The notes beneath the pieces were generated by a model. It was not told the origin of the DNA and did no database searches. It worked only from the letters and a program-made list of their open reading frames with translations. A stretch of DNA of 64,000 nucleotides from JABGQS01 sp963666505 (GTDB lineage Bacteria > Bacillota > Clostridia > Christensenellales > SZUA-584). The stretch is from the NCBI GenBank assembly GCA_963666505.2, contig CAXXXL010000003.1, positions 1,178,001-1,242,000 of the forward strand, in the 5' to 3' direction. The translations under genes were made by a program, and so were the position numbers. Of this stretch, positions 25,625 through 34,162 are shown piece after piece (positions within the stretch are counted from its first letter, which is position 1; each line of letters opens with the position of its first letter).

Positions 25625-27010
25625 ATGAACAAAATAAAAGCGGATCTTATCCTTGATAATTGTTACATAATCACGATGGATGATAAAAGAAGAATGATAG
25701 AAAACGGCACTATTGCTGTTAAAGACGGAAAAATAGCGGCGATAGGAAAAAGCTCGGGGATTCTCGCGCAGTTTGAAGCAAAGCGGCACGACTGCGAAGG
25801 GGGCATAGTCCACCCTGGCTTTGTTGACGCACACGAACATGCGGCCTGGCATATAACAAGGAGTGCAGTGCCCGACACGTTCACGGGGCAGCAGATATGG
25901 GAACAGTTCGAGTCACCGCTGGTGCGGAATATAACAGGCGAAGACGAGAGCGTGAGCATGCTGCTGGCGACGATGGAAATGGCGGTCAACGGCACGACTA
26001 TGTTCGGCGACACAGGCAGCGCTTTTTTTGCTAAAGAAACTTTTGAGGGAGCGAACATAGTTGGAGTCAAAGGGTATACCGGCTATGCTCTGGGCGACAA
26101 TTTAGTGCCTGAACTTGCTGTTTTCAATAAAAGCACTAAGAAATGCATAGAGCTGCTAGAGGAGCAGGCAGCGCTGTACAAGCGCTCCAACAGCAGAAAA
26201 GTCGGCGCAGTTGTCGGCCTGGTTGGCATGGAAAACTGCAGCGGAGAGCTCGTGATAGCGGCAAAAGAAATTGCGAAAGAAAACGGCTTACAGATGCATT
26301 TGCACTGCAGCGTATACGATGCTGAGATAAAAGAGTTTTTAAAGAGATACGGCAAAACACCGGTAGAATATTATGATGATATAGGCGTGCTGGATGAGGA
26401 TACGACATTAATACACATGGTGCACCTGACAGACAGCGACATGGATATACTAGAGAAAAGAAAGCCAAGCATAGTTCATTGCGCAGGGGCCTCTTGCAAG
26501 CATGCACTCGGGGCGATGCACGGCAGGTTCTTTGAGATGCACGAACGGGGGATAAACATTGCGCTTGGCACAGACGCCGGCAACTGGAGTGACGGTCTAA
26601 GCATTGCGACGCAAATGTATTTGACGGCGGTGGTGCACAACGAATGCCACGCCAAAGCTCCTGTGTTTACTGCGCAGGACGTGTTTGAGATGGCAACGAT
26701 AAACGGTGCAAGGGCACTTGGGGCAAAGGACGAATGCGGCAGCATAGAGCCTGGTAAAGCTGCGGATATAGTAATCCATACGCCGCACAGACCAGAGCTT
26801 CTGCCCAAAGGCGACAGAGTCTCTGCGATAGTATATTCTGCGCAATCGTCTGGCGTAAAGGACGTGCTTTCTGACGGAGAGTTAGTAGTAAAGGACTTTG
26901 AGTTGCAGAACGTGGACATAAGACAGGCGGCGCCGGTGATTGATGCGCAGAAGCTGGATTTGATGAAGCGTATGGGGTTTGCTCCGCCTAAAAAGTGGCC
27001 GGAGGAGTAA
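25625..27010 (+). CDS. Metal-dependent amidohydrolase (TrzA/AtzA, nucleobase-deaminase type)
   Basis: A 461-residue cytoplasmic hydrolase of the amidohydrolase superfamily subgroup that includes SAH/MTA deaminases, guanine deaminase and triazine hydrolases. I start at ATG 25625, with GGAG six bases upstream. HPGFVDAHEHAAWH holds the HxH metal pair, HLHCSVYD and LIHMVHLTD the next histidines, VHCAGASCKHALGAM an inner loop and LGTDAGNW the metal aspartate. The C-terminal GSIEPGKAADIVI closes the composite beta domain. A deaminase or dechlorinase-like role is likely, but the substrate is open. The 146 bp downstream hold only short GC-rich inverted segments. Confidence 0.88.
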   Translation: MNKIKADLILDNCYIITMDDKRRMIENGTIAVKDGKIAAIGKSSGILAQFEAKRHDCEGGIVHPGFVDAHEHAAWHITRSAVPDTFTGQQIWEQFESPLVRNITGEDESVSMLLATMEMAVNGTTMFGDTGSAFFAKETFEGANIVGVKGYTGYALGDNLVPELAVFNKSTKKCIELLEEQAALYKRSNSRKVGAVVGLVGMENCSGELVIAAKEIAKENGLQMHLHCSVYDAEIKEFLKRYGKTPVEYYDDIGVLDEDTTLIHMVHLTDSDMDILEKRKPSIVHCAGASCKHALGAMHGRFFEMHERGINIALGTDAGNWSDGLSIATQMYLTAVVHNECHAKAPVFTAQDVFEMATINGARALGAKDECGSIEPGKAADIVIHTPHRPELLPKGDRVSAIVYSAQSSGVKDVLSDGELVVKDFELQNVDIRQAAPVIDAQKLDLMKRMGFAPPKKWPEE

Positions 27011-27156
27011 TGAAAAGAGCTATGAAAAGAGTGATGAAACGAATTAACTGCCCGATGCAGCCTTGGCCGGCGAGTGTATCGGGTGAGCAGAGTAACTGCC
27101 GGTCAGGACTGTATCACTTTTAAAAATACAAAACATTTTAAAAGGAGAGCAGTCTT

Positions 27157-27912
27157 ATGAAAAAAGAATTGAAAGAAGCTTTGATAAAGGAAGAGAGAGC
27201 CGTATTTGAGGGCTGGGATTTTTCACATCTCAACGGGCGTTGGCAGGGGGAAGAACTGCCATGGGATTATAAGAAAATCGTTGAGAGATATCTTAAAAGC
27301 ACAGATGTATTGCTGGATATGGGAACGGGCGGTGGAGAGTTCTTACTTTCACTAAAGCATCCGTATGAGTTGACAAGCGTTACAGAAGGATACGAGCCGA
27401 ACTTTAAGCTGTGCCAAAGAAAACTTGGAGCGCTTGACATTGATGTAAAGTATGCGGACGATGAAGGAAAGCTGCCCTTCGGCGACGATATATTTGATAT
27501 TGTTATCAACAGACATGAAGCATATTTGCCAGAAGAAGTGAAACGAATACTGAAACCGGGCGGCGTTTTCATAACACAGCAGGTAGGAGGAGATAATAAC
27601 GTTGAGCTTTCACTCAGGCTGACAGGGAAGAGAAGAAAACTGATGCCCGAGTGGAATATGAAAAAAGCTGCAGCAACACTTGAGTTCTGCGGTTTTGAAA
27701 TCATATACAAAAATGAGTACTTTCCCAAAGTACGCTTTTTTGATACCGGAGCGCTTGTGTATTTTGCAAAGGTGATAGAGTGGGAATTTCCGGGGTTCAG
27801 CGTTCAGCAGAGCGAAGCGGAGCTTGAGGATATCGACAGGCAGATAAGAAAAGAAAGATATTTTAAAAGCATGGAACACAGGTTTATACTAGCGGGAAGA
27901 AAGAAAATATGA
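27157..27912 (+). CDS. Class I SAM-dependent methyltransferase
   Basis: A 251-residue Rossmann-fold methyltransferase. Motif I reads LLDMGTGGGEFL (about residues 52-63), followed by TEGYEPNFKLC (motif II acidic position), LPFGDDIFDIVINRHEAYLP (motif IV region) and the RILKPGGVFITQQVG post-motif strand. The N-terminal WDFSHLNGRW segment is shared with many small Firmicute methyltransferases of unknown substrate. It starts with AAAGGAGAG upstream and reads as a single-gene unit. Confidence 0.88.
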   Translation: MKKELKEALIKEERAVFEGWDFSHLNGRWQGEELPWDYKKIVERYLKSTDVLLDMGTGGGEFLLSLKHPYELTSVTEGYEPNFKLCQRKLGALDIDVKYADDEGKLPFGDDIFDIVINRHEAYLPEEVKRILKPGGVFITQQVGGDNNVELSLRLTGKRRKLMPEWNMKKAAATLEFCGFEIIYKNEYFPKVRFFDTGALVYFAKVIEWEFPGFSVQQSEAELEDIDRQIRKERYFKSMEHRFILAGRKKI

Positions 27913-27994
27913 ATTGGCAGAAAAGGATAAAGGATTCTTCACTGCGTTCAGAATGACAAAAAACAACTTAAATGAATAATTGAGGGATTATACG

Positions 27995-28801
27995 TTATAC
28001 GGGATGTATAACTATTTTCTCGTTGTCTATATCGACTTTTTCTAAAGTCAGCAGACTGCGGTAGTTATCCACTTTTTTTATAACGGGCTGGCGCATGGCT
28101 ATTGCCACTCCGCAGCCGACGACTGTAATCGTAAACTCTTTCATAAGCTCAAACATAGCATGCAGTGTGCCGCCTGCCGATATAAAGTCGTCTATTATTA
28201 GCGCCTTCTGGCCTGCGCTTACGGCACGTTTAGATATAGACATGGTGCTCATGTGCCGGGAAGAGCCGGTAATGTAGTTTATTGTGACCACGCTGCCCTC
28301 AGTTATCTTAGAGTCGCGGCGGGCGATGACTAGAGGTTTGTTCATGGCACGGGCAACACCAAGCGCAAGGGGGATGCCCTTTGTCTCTATAGTAGCAATA
28401 AAATCCGGATTGGTTTTTGCAAACATCGTGGCGAATATTCCTGCCATGTTATGGACGTAGACAGGATTAGAGAAAATATCAACTGTGTAAATATAGCCGC
28501 CCGGAAGTATTCGGGAAGGGTCGGAAAGAAGCTCGGCTATCTGAGCCAGCGTGTCCAGTCGCTTTGCCGGCGAAACTGCGGGAACGTACCTCACGCCGCC
28601 GCCTGCGCCTAAAGCTACCTCTATATCGCCCTGGTCATATTTCTGCAGCATAGAGCGCAGCATAGAAATGTCTTCGCTCATCGTAGACTTTGCAGCACCG
28701 AACATTTCGCAAAAGAGCCCGAGTGAAAATGACTTGCCTGGATTTTGCTGAAGTATGCTTGCGGCAATCGCTATTCTTGTCTTCCTGTCTGCTTTTTCCA
28801 T
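27995..28801 (-). CDS. purR: Pur operon repressor (Bacillus type)
   Basis: A 268-residue homologue of B. subtilis PurR. The N-terminal winged-helix domain (residues 1-75, TRIAIAASILQQNPGKSFSL) binds DNA, and the phosphoribosyltransferase-like domain follows with the PRPP loop ALIIDDFISAGGTL (about residues 199-212). PRPP relieves repression of purine genes in B. subtilis. No pur genes are in this window. It is divergent from murC with a 164-bp gap. Confidence 0.93.
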   Translation of the reverse strand: MEKADRKTRIAIAASILQQNPGKSFSLGLFCEMFGAAKSTMSEDISMLRSMLQKYDQGDIEVALGAGGGVRYVPAVSPAKRLDTLAQIAELLSDPSRILPGGYIYTVDIFSNPVYVHNMAGIFATMFAKTNPDFIATIETKGIPLALGVARAMNKPLVIARRDSKITEGSVVTINYITGSSRHMSTMSISKRAVSAGQKALIIDDFISAGGTLHAMFELMKEFTITVVGCGVAIAMRQPVIKKVDNYRSLLTLEKVDIDNEKIVIHPV

Positions 28802-28879
28802 TGTGTTCTCTCCGATTCGTTAGCTTGTATATTATTATATAGCTTTTTGCTTAGTTTTTAAATAGAAACAAAGCTTTTC

Positions 28880-28909
28880 TTGATATTATAATGCAGTTTA
28901 GAGTATAAT
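28880..28909 (+). promoter_or_regulatory. Sigma-A promoter of murC
   Basis: TTGATA at 28880-28885 and TATAAT at 28904-28909 with an 18-bp spacer. The transcript would begin near 28916. Confidence 0.6.
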
Positions 28910-28921
28910 TTATTGATAATG

Positions 28922-28939
28922 TGCCGGGAACACCCGGCA
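28922..28939 (+). promoter_or_regulatory. 5' hairpin in the murC leader
   Basis: A perfect 7-bp GC-rich stem (TGCCGGG with CCCGGCA, four-base loop) begins about six bases from the predicted transcript start. It is followed by a T-rich stretch, so it may either protect the 5' end or act as an attenuator. Confidence 0.5.
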
Positions 28940-28965
28940 AGTAATTTTTCTTACGGGGTAAACAA

Positions 28966-30333
28966 ATGGTCGAACTGAGCGAATACATCGGTAAAACCGT
29001 GCATTTCATAGGCATCGGCGGATGCAGCATGAGCGGACTTGCCGTTATACTAAAGAACTTAGGATATAAGCCGAAAGGCTCTGATATAAACGAGTCAGTC
29101 TTCACTGATAAGCTCAGCGAGCAGGGAATAGAGTTCACGATAGGGCATAGCGCAGGCAACATCGAAGGCGCTGAGCTGGTGGTGTATTCTGCGGCTATCA
29201 AGCCCGGAAACGTAGAGTACGACGCTGCAAAAGCGGCAGGTATACCGATGCTGGAGCGCTCTGTGCTGCTTGGGCTGATAAGCCGGCAGTTCGACAACGT
29301 TGTCTGCATAGCAGGGTGCCACGGCAAGACGACCATAGCATCTATGAGTGCGCTTATACTGCAGCATAGCAGCATTGATCTTACTGTACACGTAGGCGGC
29401 AAAGTAGATTTCCTCGGCGGCGGCGGAGTGATGACAGGCAGCTATCCTGCATTCCTCACTGAAGCGTGCGAATACGTCGAGAGCTTTTTGGAGCTAAAAC
29501 CAACACACATACTCGTCAACAACATAGATGATGACCACCTTGACTATTACAAAGACATAGACGCCATATATGAGGCATTCAGAAAGTTCGTAGCGCTAAT
29601 GCCCAAAGACGGCATAATGTTTGCATATGCGCACGACCCGCTTGTACAAAAGCTGACAAAGAGCACAAGCAACGCAGTTGTAACATACGGATTCGAAGAT
29701 GCGGACTACACAGCAGCTAATATCGAGTATGACGAAAACGGCTGCCCGGAATTTGATGTTGTCAGCCCCAAGGGAGAAGCGCACATAAAGCTGTCCGTGG
29801 TAGGCAAATACAATGTAAGCAACGCATTGGCGGCTATAACTGTCTGCAGCGAGATTTTCGGAATAGACCCGGGGGACACTGCGGATGCGCTAAAGGAATA
29901 CCGACTTGCGGGCCGCAGGTTTGAGCACATGGGGAGCAAGAACGGCGTGGAGATAATACACGACTATGCGCACCACCCGAGCGAGATTGAGGCGTGCCTC
30001 GAGGCTGCCAGCCACATGCCGCACGGCAAGCTTTGGGCAGTGTTCCAATGCAATTCCTACACTCGTGCAAAGACGCTGCGCAAGAAATATGCAGTAAGCT
30101 TTGGCTCGGCAGACACCGTACTGGTGCCGGACATTTACCCCGGCCGTGACATTGACATGGGCGACATACACGCAACCGACCTTGTAGCGGACATATCTGA
30201 GCATTCCGACTGCATATATATACCGACGTTTGAGCAGATTAGCGACTACCTTGACGAGCATGCTCAGCCGGGGGATGTGGTTATAACCTTAGGAAGCGGA
30301 AGCGTTAATAACGAAACTAAGAAGCTGTTATAA
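28966..30333 (+). CDS. murC: UDP-N-acetylmuramate--L-alanine ligase (MurC-type Mur ligase)
   Basis: A 455-residue cytoplasmic ligase that adds L-alanine to UDP-MurNAc in peptidoglycan synthesis. The N-terminal HFIGIGGCSMSGLA nucleotide-sugar motif, the P-loop CHGKTT (normally THGKTT), the NNIDDDHLDYY segment and the C-terminal HDYAHHPSEI are in the expected order and length for MurC. Its place apart from a mur cluster, and the CHGK and EACEY variants (EADEx is usual), leave room for a second, specialised Mur ligase. It has its own promoter and terminator. Confidence 0.85.
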   Translation: MVELSEYIGKTVHFIGIGGCSMSGLAVILKNLGYKPKGSDINESVFTDKLSEQGIEFTIGHSAGNIEGAELVVYSAAIKPGNVEYDAAKAAGIPMLERSVLLGLISRQFDNVVCIAGCHGKTTIASMSALILQHSSIDLTVHVGGKVDFLGGGGVMTGSYPAFLTEACEYVESFLELKPTHILVNNIDDDHLDYYKDIDAIYEAFRKFVALMPKDGIMFAYAHDPLVQKLTKSTSNAVVTYGFEDADYTAANIEYDENGCPEFDVVSPKGEAHIKLSVVGKYNVSNALAAITVCSEIFGIDPGDTADALKEYRLAGRRFEHMGSKNGVEIIHDYAHHPSEIEACLEAASHMPHGKLWAVFQCNSYTRAKTLRKKYAVSFGSADTVLVPDIYPGRDIDMGDIHATDLVADISEHSDCIYIPTFEQISDYLDEHAQPGDVVITLGSGSVNNETKKLL

Positions 30334-30336
30334 AGC

Positions 30337-30361
30337 AAAGAGCCTGTGAGGGCTCTTTTTT
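30337..30361 (+). terminator. Terminator of murC
   Basis: An 8-bp stem (AAAGAGCC with GGCTCTTT) with a six-base loop, running into six or more Ts, four bases after the stop codon. Confidence 0.9.
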
Positions 30362-30421
30362 GGTGAAATTATTAAGTAATAGAAAAGTGAATTAGCATTT
30401 AAAACAGTTAGTAAATTTTAT

Positions 30422-31465
30422 TCATTGCTGGATAGCGTCGACTATTTCGTCAAAATTTGATTCTATTAGTTTCGAAAAGGCAATTCCGTTGTGTTCACGT
30501 AAGTAAGTCATGAACTCAGGTAAATCTAACTGTATTTTTGTGATTATTCTTAGCTCTTTTGCTTGTTCAATAGACAGGGTTGGGTCGTTAACAATTTCAA
30601 TCTGTCGCTTAAGCTCATTAGCTTGTTGTTTCCAATACGATATATACGAAACTTGACCTTCACTACTATAAATATGAGCACCAATTTGAGAGGTTGATTG
30701 GCTATTATAATGAACAACATCTTCATCTGACAAAACTAAGAAAAGCAATTTTTCGCCATAATTTCTGTCTCTCATAACTTCCAACACTTCATAAAGACAA
30801 TTATGTGATCTCAGATAGTTATCGCTAACTATCATTACTACATAATCATACTGTCCAATGGACTCCATAAATTTCCTGAAGCTTTCTTTATACTTAACAT
30901 CCCTAACATCTCTTGATATTATTCCAAAAGATGAGATTCTTTCTGAAATCGCATCATCTACCATGTTAGCAATACAATCGTCCAAATGACAGTATGATAA
31001 AAATACTTTTACCTTAGTTTCCTCGGATTTGCTATCATTGCTATCAATCAATTGTAATTCCAAATAACTTCTTATAGCATGAATAAAAGGTTCAATAGTC
31101 TTACGTAAAAAAGCTTGATATTTATCTGCAAATTTGTTGCTTGAGGAGTAGTAGAATGACCATGCACGTAGAAGGTTATTATTTTCAGAAATTGATTTTA
31201 TTATTTGATAAACATAATCTATCAACTCGTTTTGTTTAATAGGCAAACTAACAGGTTGCCAATTTTGTTTTGCTTGCATATCAGCAGCAATATCATAATC
31301 ATGAGAATGACAATTTGAAATATATTTAGTAATTATTGGAGTAGAATCAATAAAATCAACGAAAGTATTTATATACCCCAATTCTGAATCATTATCTATT
31401 TTTAACATTTGAGAAGCTAGCATTCGAAATTGTATAGAAATCTTCTTGAGCTCATTTTTATTCAT
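30422..31465 (-). CDS. TIR-domain protein, candidate defence effector
   Basis: A 347-residue protein. The start ATG 31465 overlaps the upstream stop by ATGA and has GGAGG nine bases before it. Residues 1-145 are a helical region with no recognised domain. Residues 152-290 form a TIR domain: KVFLSYCHLDD opens strand A and helix A, YDYVVMIVSDNYLRS is strand D, and HNCLYEVLEV places a glutamate (E226) where NAD-cleaving bacterial TIRs have the catalytic one. Such proteins usually degrade NAD+ when infection is sensed. The DNA is much more AT-rich than the flanking murC and ligA, and transposable elements are nearby. Antiphage function is inferred. Confidence 0.82.
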   Translation of the reverse strand: MNKNELKKISIQFRMLASQMLKIDNDSELGYINTFVDFIDSTPIITKYISNCHSHDYDIAADMQAKQNWQPVSLPIKQNELIDYVYQIIKSISENNNLLRAWSFYYSSSNKFADKYQAFLRKTIEPFIHAIRSYLELQLIDSNDSKSEETKVKVFLSYCHLDDCIANMVDDAISERISSFGIISRDVRDVKYKESFRKFMESIGQYDYVVMIVSDNYLRSHNCLYEVLEVMRDRNYGEKLLFLVLSDEDVVHYNSQSTSQIGAHIYSSEGQVSYISYWKQQANELKRQIEIVNDPTLSIEQAKELRIITKIQLDLPEFMTYLREHNGIAFSKLIESNFDEIVDAIQQ

Positions 31466-31917
31466 ATTCCTGTTCCTCCACAGATTGGACAATATGCACC
31501 GATTTGACAATCTAACTCATGTAACTTGATATGCATTTGACAGCATTGAGTTTTATGTATTATATAGTCATCTATGGGCTTATACAATTCTTTTTCCGGC
31601 TCTTTTTTAGGCGCTTTTAAATCCATTTTGAAAAAACCAGATTTGTTTATATCTCTAATTGTTTTTCCGAGTGACCGCTCAATTTCTTTAAGTGCCCATT
31701 CCATTGCCATTTGCTCAGCTTTTTGAATAACCTCTTGGCTAAGAAATTTATTTGTGTTATTAGGCAAACCGCATATAGGACAAAAGAAAAAAGGCATATC
31801 TACACTTTCAAAATCATCTCCAGTAATCATAAATCGTGTTTTGCAATAATCACATTCCAAGTCTATATATCCTTCGTCATCCATTGGAATTGATAAGGAT
31901 AAGGTTTCATTTTGCAT
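31462..31917 (-). CDS. Double zinc-ribbon protein coupled to the TIR gene
   Basis: A 151-residue protein with no recognised family. It has two candidate zinc sites: C22/C25 (CDYC) with C46/C49 (CPIC) at the N-terminus, and C125/C126 with H129, C137 and C143/C146 (YCPICG) at the C-terminus, joined by a helical linker. It may bind a nucleic acid or act as sensor or scaffold for the TIR protein. It is the first gene of the two-gene unit, overlaps the TIR start by four bases and has a good promoter 43 bp upstream. The base composition is AT-rich, as in the TIR gene. Confidence 0.7.
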   Translation of the reverse strand: MQNETLSLSIPMDDEGYIDLECDYCKTRFMITGDDFESVDMPFFFCPICGLPNNTNKFLSQEVIQKAEQMAMEWALKEIERSLGKTIRDINKSGFFKMDLKAPKKEPEKELYKPIDDYIIHKTQCCQMHIKLHELDCQIGAYCPICGGTGI

Positions 31918-31959
31918 AAATAGCCCAACCTTTAAATAACAAATATTATTTTATACTAC

Positions 31960-31988
31960 ATTATATCAAATTTACAACAATATACCAA
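31960..31988 (-). promoter_or_regulatory. Promoter of the zinc-ribbon/TIR operon
   Basis: On the minus strand TTGGTA (31988-31983) and TATAAT (31965-31960) are 17 bp apart, with a start near 31953 and a short leader. Confidence 0.6.
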
Positions 31989-32060
31989 TATAACGACTGA
32001 AAGGAGAAAGAAGGATAATTTTTTAACGTAACAATTAATATTTTACTTCTGAAATTTTTG

Positions 32061-32237
32061 TTATACCATACCCTCAAACTCTTCCTAAGTAATTACCCTC
32101 ACACCCAGAGCCTGCGCTTTAGTCAGTTTGCTGCCTGCGCTCTTGCCGGCAAGCACGAAGTCTGTATTTTTGCTGACGGAGGAGACGACCTCGCCGCCAA
32201 GGGATTCTATTATCTTCCCGGCTTGTTTTGTGTTAAA
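32061..32237 (-). pseudogene. Decayed partial copy of the ligA 3' end (BRCT domain)
   Basis: About 57 codons match the last part of ligA (35879-36052) with only six differences, including the run GGEVVSSVSKNTDFVLAG. There is no start, and an in-frame TAG stands where ligA has the first glutamate of SEEEFEGMV. The homology stops exactly at the ligA stop on one side and near 32237 on the other. It lies in the same orientation as ligA, 3.8 kb away, so the two form direct repeats around the IS-bearing stretch. Confidence 0.85.
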
Positions 32238-32249
32238 GTAAAATAAAGT

Positions 32250-32819
32250 TCAACCGTTTTCAACAAAATCATATATCTTATTCTCATTTAAATTGTACCA
32301 CAAATGGCCGCTATGTTTGCAATCCGCTGTATCAGTTACTTGATAATTGATTAACATTCCATCACTATCTTCGCCCCACTTAAGAGCAGTAAGCATAACG
32401 CCCATATATCCGGGGGAATCATCAGAGATATTATATCCCAATTGTTCATAAATTTCTTTTTTCATTAAATCAGAAACGAATAAATGAATATTTGGAGAAT
32501 GATTACCTTCAAGACAATAATAAGAAACTTCTCCGTTTCCACCGTTAACAACATACATATTGCCGTCAGGTGACCATAAACTGCTTTTATAATTCCCGTA
32601 AAGAATTATATTTATAGTGTTTTGATTAAGTAAACTACCGAAACATGTCAATTTTAAATTAGTAAGACCCGATTTCTTCAAATCATTATATTGCTTAATG
32701 AAAAAGGCTGGGTCGTTTTCAGCATTACCGGAAATGTCTTTATTATATATTACAAGTGCACGGGAACCGTCGTCTGAGTATACAATATCAACAATATTAA
32801 AAACAGAATTAAAGTACAT
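32250..32819 (-). CDS. Hypothetical protein, probably 5'-truncated at the IS256 element
   Basis: A 189-residue frame that I do not recognise. YSDDGSRALVIYN and SSLWSPDGNMYVVNGGNG look like beta-propeller blade strands, so it may be part of a larger WD40/TolB-like protein. The frame stays open for five hydrophobic codons upstream of the ATG until a stop near the IS256 inverted repeat, no ribosome site is visible, and the IS begins 25 bp before the ATG. I infer that the original N-terminus was lost when the IS arrived. It is AT-rich. Confidence 0.5.
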   Translation of the reverse strand: MYFNSVFNIVDIVYSDDGSRALVIYNKDISGNAENDPAFFIKQYNDLKKSGLTNLKLTCFGSLLNQNTINIILYGNYKSSLWSPDGNMYVVNGGNGEVSYYCLEGNHSPNIHLFVSDLMKKEIYEQLGYNISDDSPGYMGVMLTALKWGEDSDGMLINYQVTDTADCKHSGHLWYNLNENKIYDFVENG

Positions 32820-32843
32820 CCATATAAGAAGAAGCTAGTGTCA

Positions 32844-34162
32844 AATAAAGTTCGCAAAAACCATCAGTTACCCCGTAGTGATTATGCTGCCATCTGCCGT
32901 TCCTCCTTAATAAGCGATATTTTCTCTGGGTTGACATATGCTTTCCCAGAACACCAGTCTTCGCTGTATTCTATCAAGTGACTTGTAACCAGACGGATGT
33001 AGGAATCCATATTTGGGAATACGCCTACTACATTGGTTCGCCTTCTAATCTCTCGGTTCAGTCTCTCCAGCATATTAGTTGAAGATATTTTTCTATGGTC
33101 CATATGTTTGAAAGTATAAAACTGAATCGAATCTTCAAGCCCTTCCTCTAAAATTCTTGCTGCCTCTGGATAACGGCTCTCGTAATCATCCATCAAATTA
33201 TCAGCATAAGCTCTTGCTGAATCAATATCAGGCTGCAGCCAGATTTGTTTTAGTTTTGATGCAAAAACAGCCTTGTCTTTGCTGGGTATCCTAGCTAGGA
33301 TATTGCGCATGAAATGCACTTTGCACCGCTGCCATGTACATCCGACAAAAGACTCCCTGATTGCCTTAGTCAAGCCTTTGTGGGCGTCTGATACGACAAG
33401 CCATACATCTTCCAGCCCTCTGGACTTTAGGCTGTCAAACAGGCTCTTATAGGTCGATTCGGATTCTTCCTGCATCGGTTCTACCGCCAAAATGTCCCGT
33501 TTCCCGTCAGTATCAATGCCTATTACGACTTCTACAGCCATGTTAATGACTTTATTGTCGTATCGTATCTTTTCGTACAGGGCATCTACCCACAGAACAG
33601 GATATGTCTTCTTCAACCTTCGATTCCGAAAAGCCTGAACCTGTTCGTTAAGTTCTTTGGTGATGTTCGATACCTGCCCACGTGAGATGGACTCTATACC
33701 AAGACTCTGAGCAAGTCTTCTGATCTTTCGAGTCGATACTCCGTTGATATACGCTTCCTGGATTACGTTGATCAATGCAGCTTCTGACCTTGATTTTTCT
33801 GACACAAAGAACGGTATATACCCGCCTTGCCTCAGCTTCGGTACCAACAGGTAGATTGTACCCATCCTTGAGTCAAATTTCCTGACACGATACCCTGAAC
33901 GATATCCTTTTCGTTCGTCAGTTCTTTCAGATTTGTTCGCTTGTATCTTTGTTGCCAGTTCAACATCCATCATTTGTTCACACAGCCATTGCAGCATTGA
34001 CTGCATCGGGTCCTGCTCCGCCATAAATGACAGTAGCATTTTTTCCAGCGATAAAGTATTATTTTCATAGACCATCGGTTTCCACTCCTTTGATTTGTTT
34101 TGTCACTTATCTTTTCGGAGTTACCGATGGTCTTTCCTTTATTCACTTTTGCGAACTTTATT
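32844..34162 (-). mobile_element. IS256-family insertion sequence
   Basis: A 1319-bp element bounded by perfect 16-bp inverted repeats (AATAAAGTTCGCAAAA at 32844-32859 and its complement at 34147-34162), with one transposase gene on the minus strand. No matching 8-9 bp target duplication is seen next to the ends, suggesting a deletion or rearrangement after insertion. The last six bases of the right repeat are the target of the adjoining IS1182 element. Confidence 0.88.
32882..34075 (-). CDS. IS256-family transposase (Mutator type)
   Basis: A 397-residue DDE transposase, full length for the family (about 390-400). The catalytic triad can be placed at WVDALY (first Asp), VVSDAHKG (second Asp) and NMLERLNREIRRR (Glu), with CTWQRCKVHFMRN between them. 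No frameshift is seen, so it may be active. The start ATG 34075 has AAAGGAG upstream. Confidence 0.95.
   Translation of the reverse strand: MVYENNTLSLEKMLLSFMAEQDPMQSMLQWLCEQMMDVELATKIQANKSERTDERKGYRSGYRVRKFDSRMGTIYLLVPKLRQGGYIPFFVSEKSRSEAALINVIQEAYINGVSTRKIRRLAQSLGIESISRGQVSNITKELNEQVQAFRNRRLKKTYPVLWVDALYEKIRYDNKVINMAVEVVIGIDTDGKRDILAVEPMQEESESTYKSLFDSLKSRGLEDVWLVVSDAHKGLTKAIRESFVGCTWQRCKVHFMRNILARIPSKDKAVFASKLKQIWLQPDIDSARAYADNLMDDYESRYPEAARILEEGLEDSIQFYTFKHMDHRKISSTNMLERLNREIRRRTNVVGVFPNMDSYIRLVTSHLIEYSEDWCSGKAYVNPEKISLIKEERQMAA

Noticed and set aside
27011..27156. GC-rich inverted segments that might be a riboswitch before the methyltransferase
   Set aside because: Short stems only, no known riboswitch core seen, and no terminator or sequestering alternative.
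32058..32246. Plus-strand frame of 62 codons
   Set aside because: It is the antisense of the decayed ligA fragment, whose minus-strand frame matches ligA almost residue for residue.
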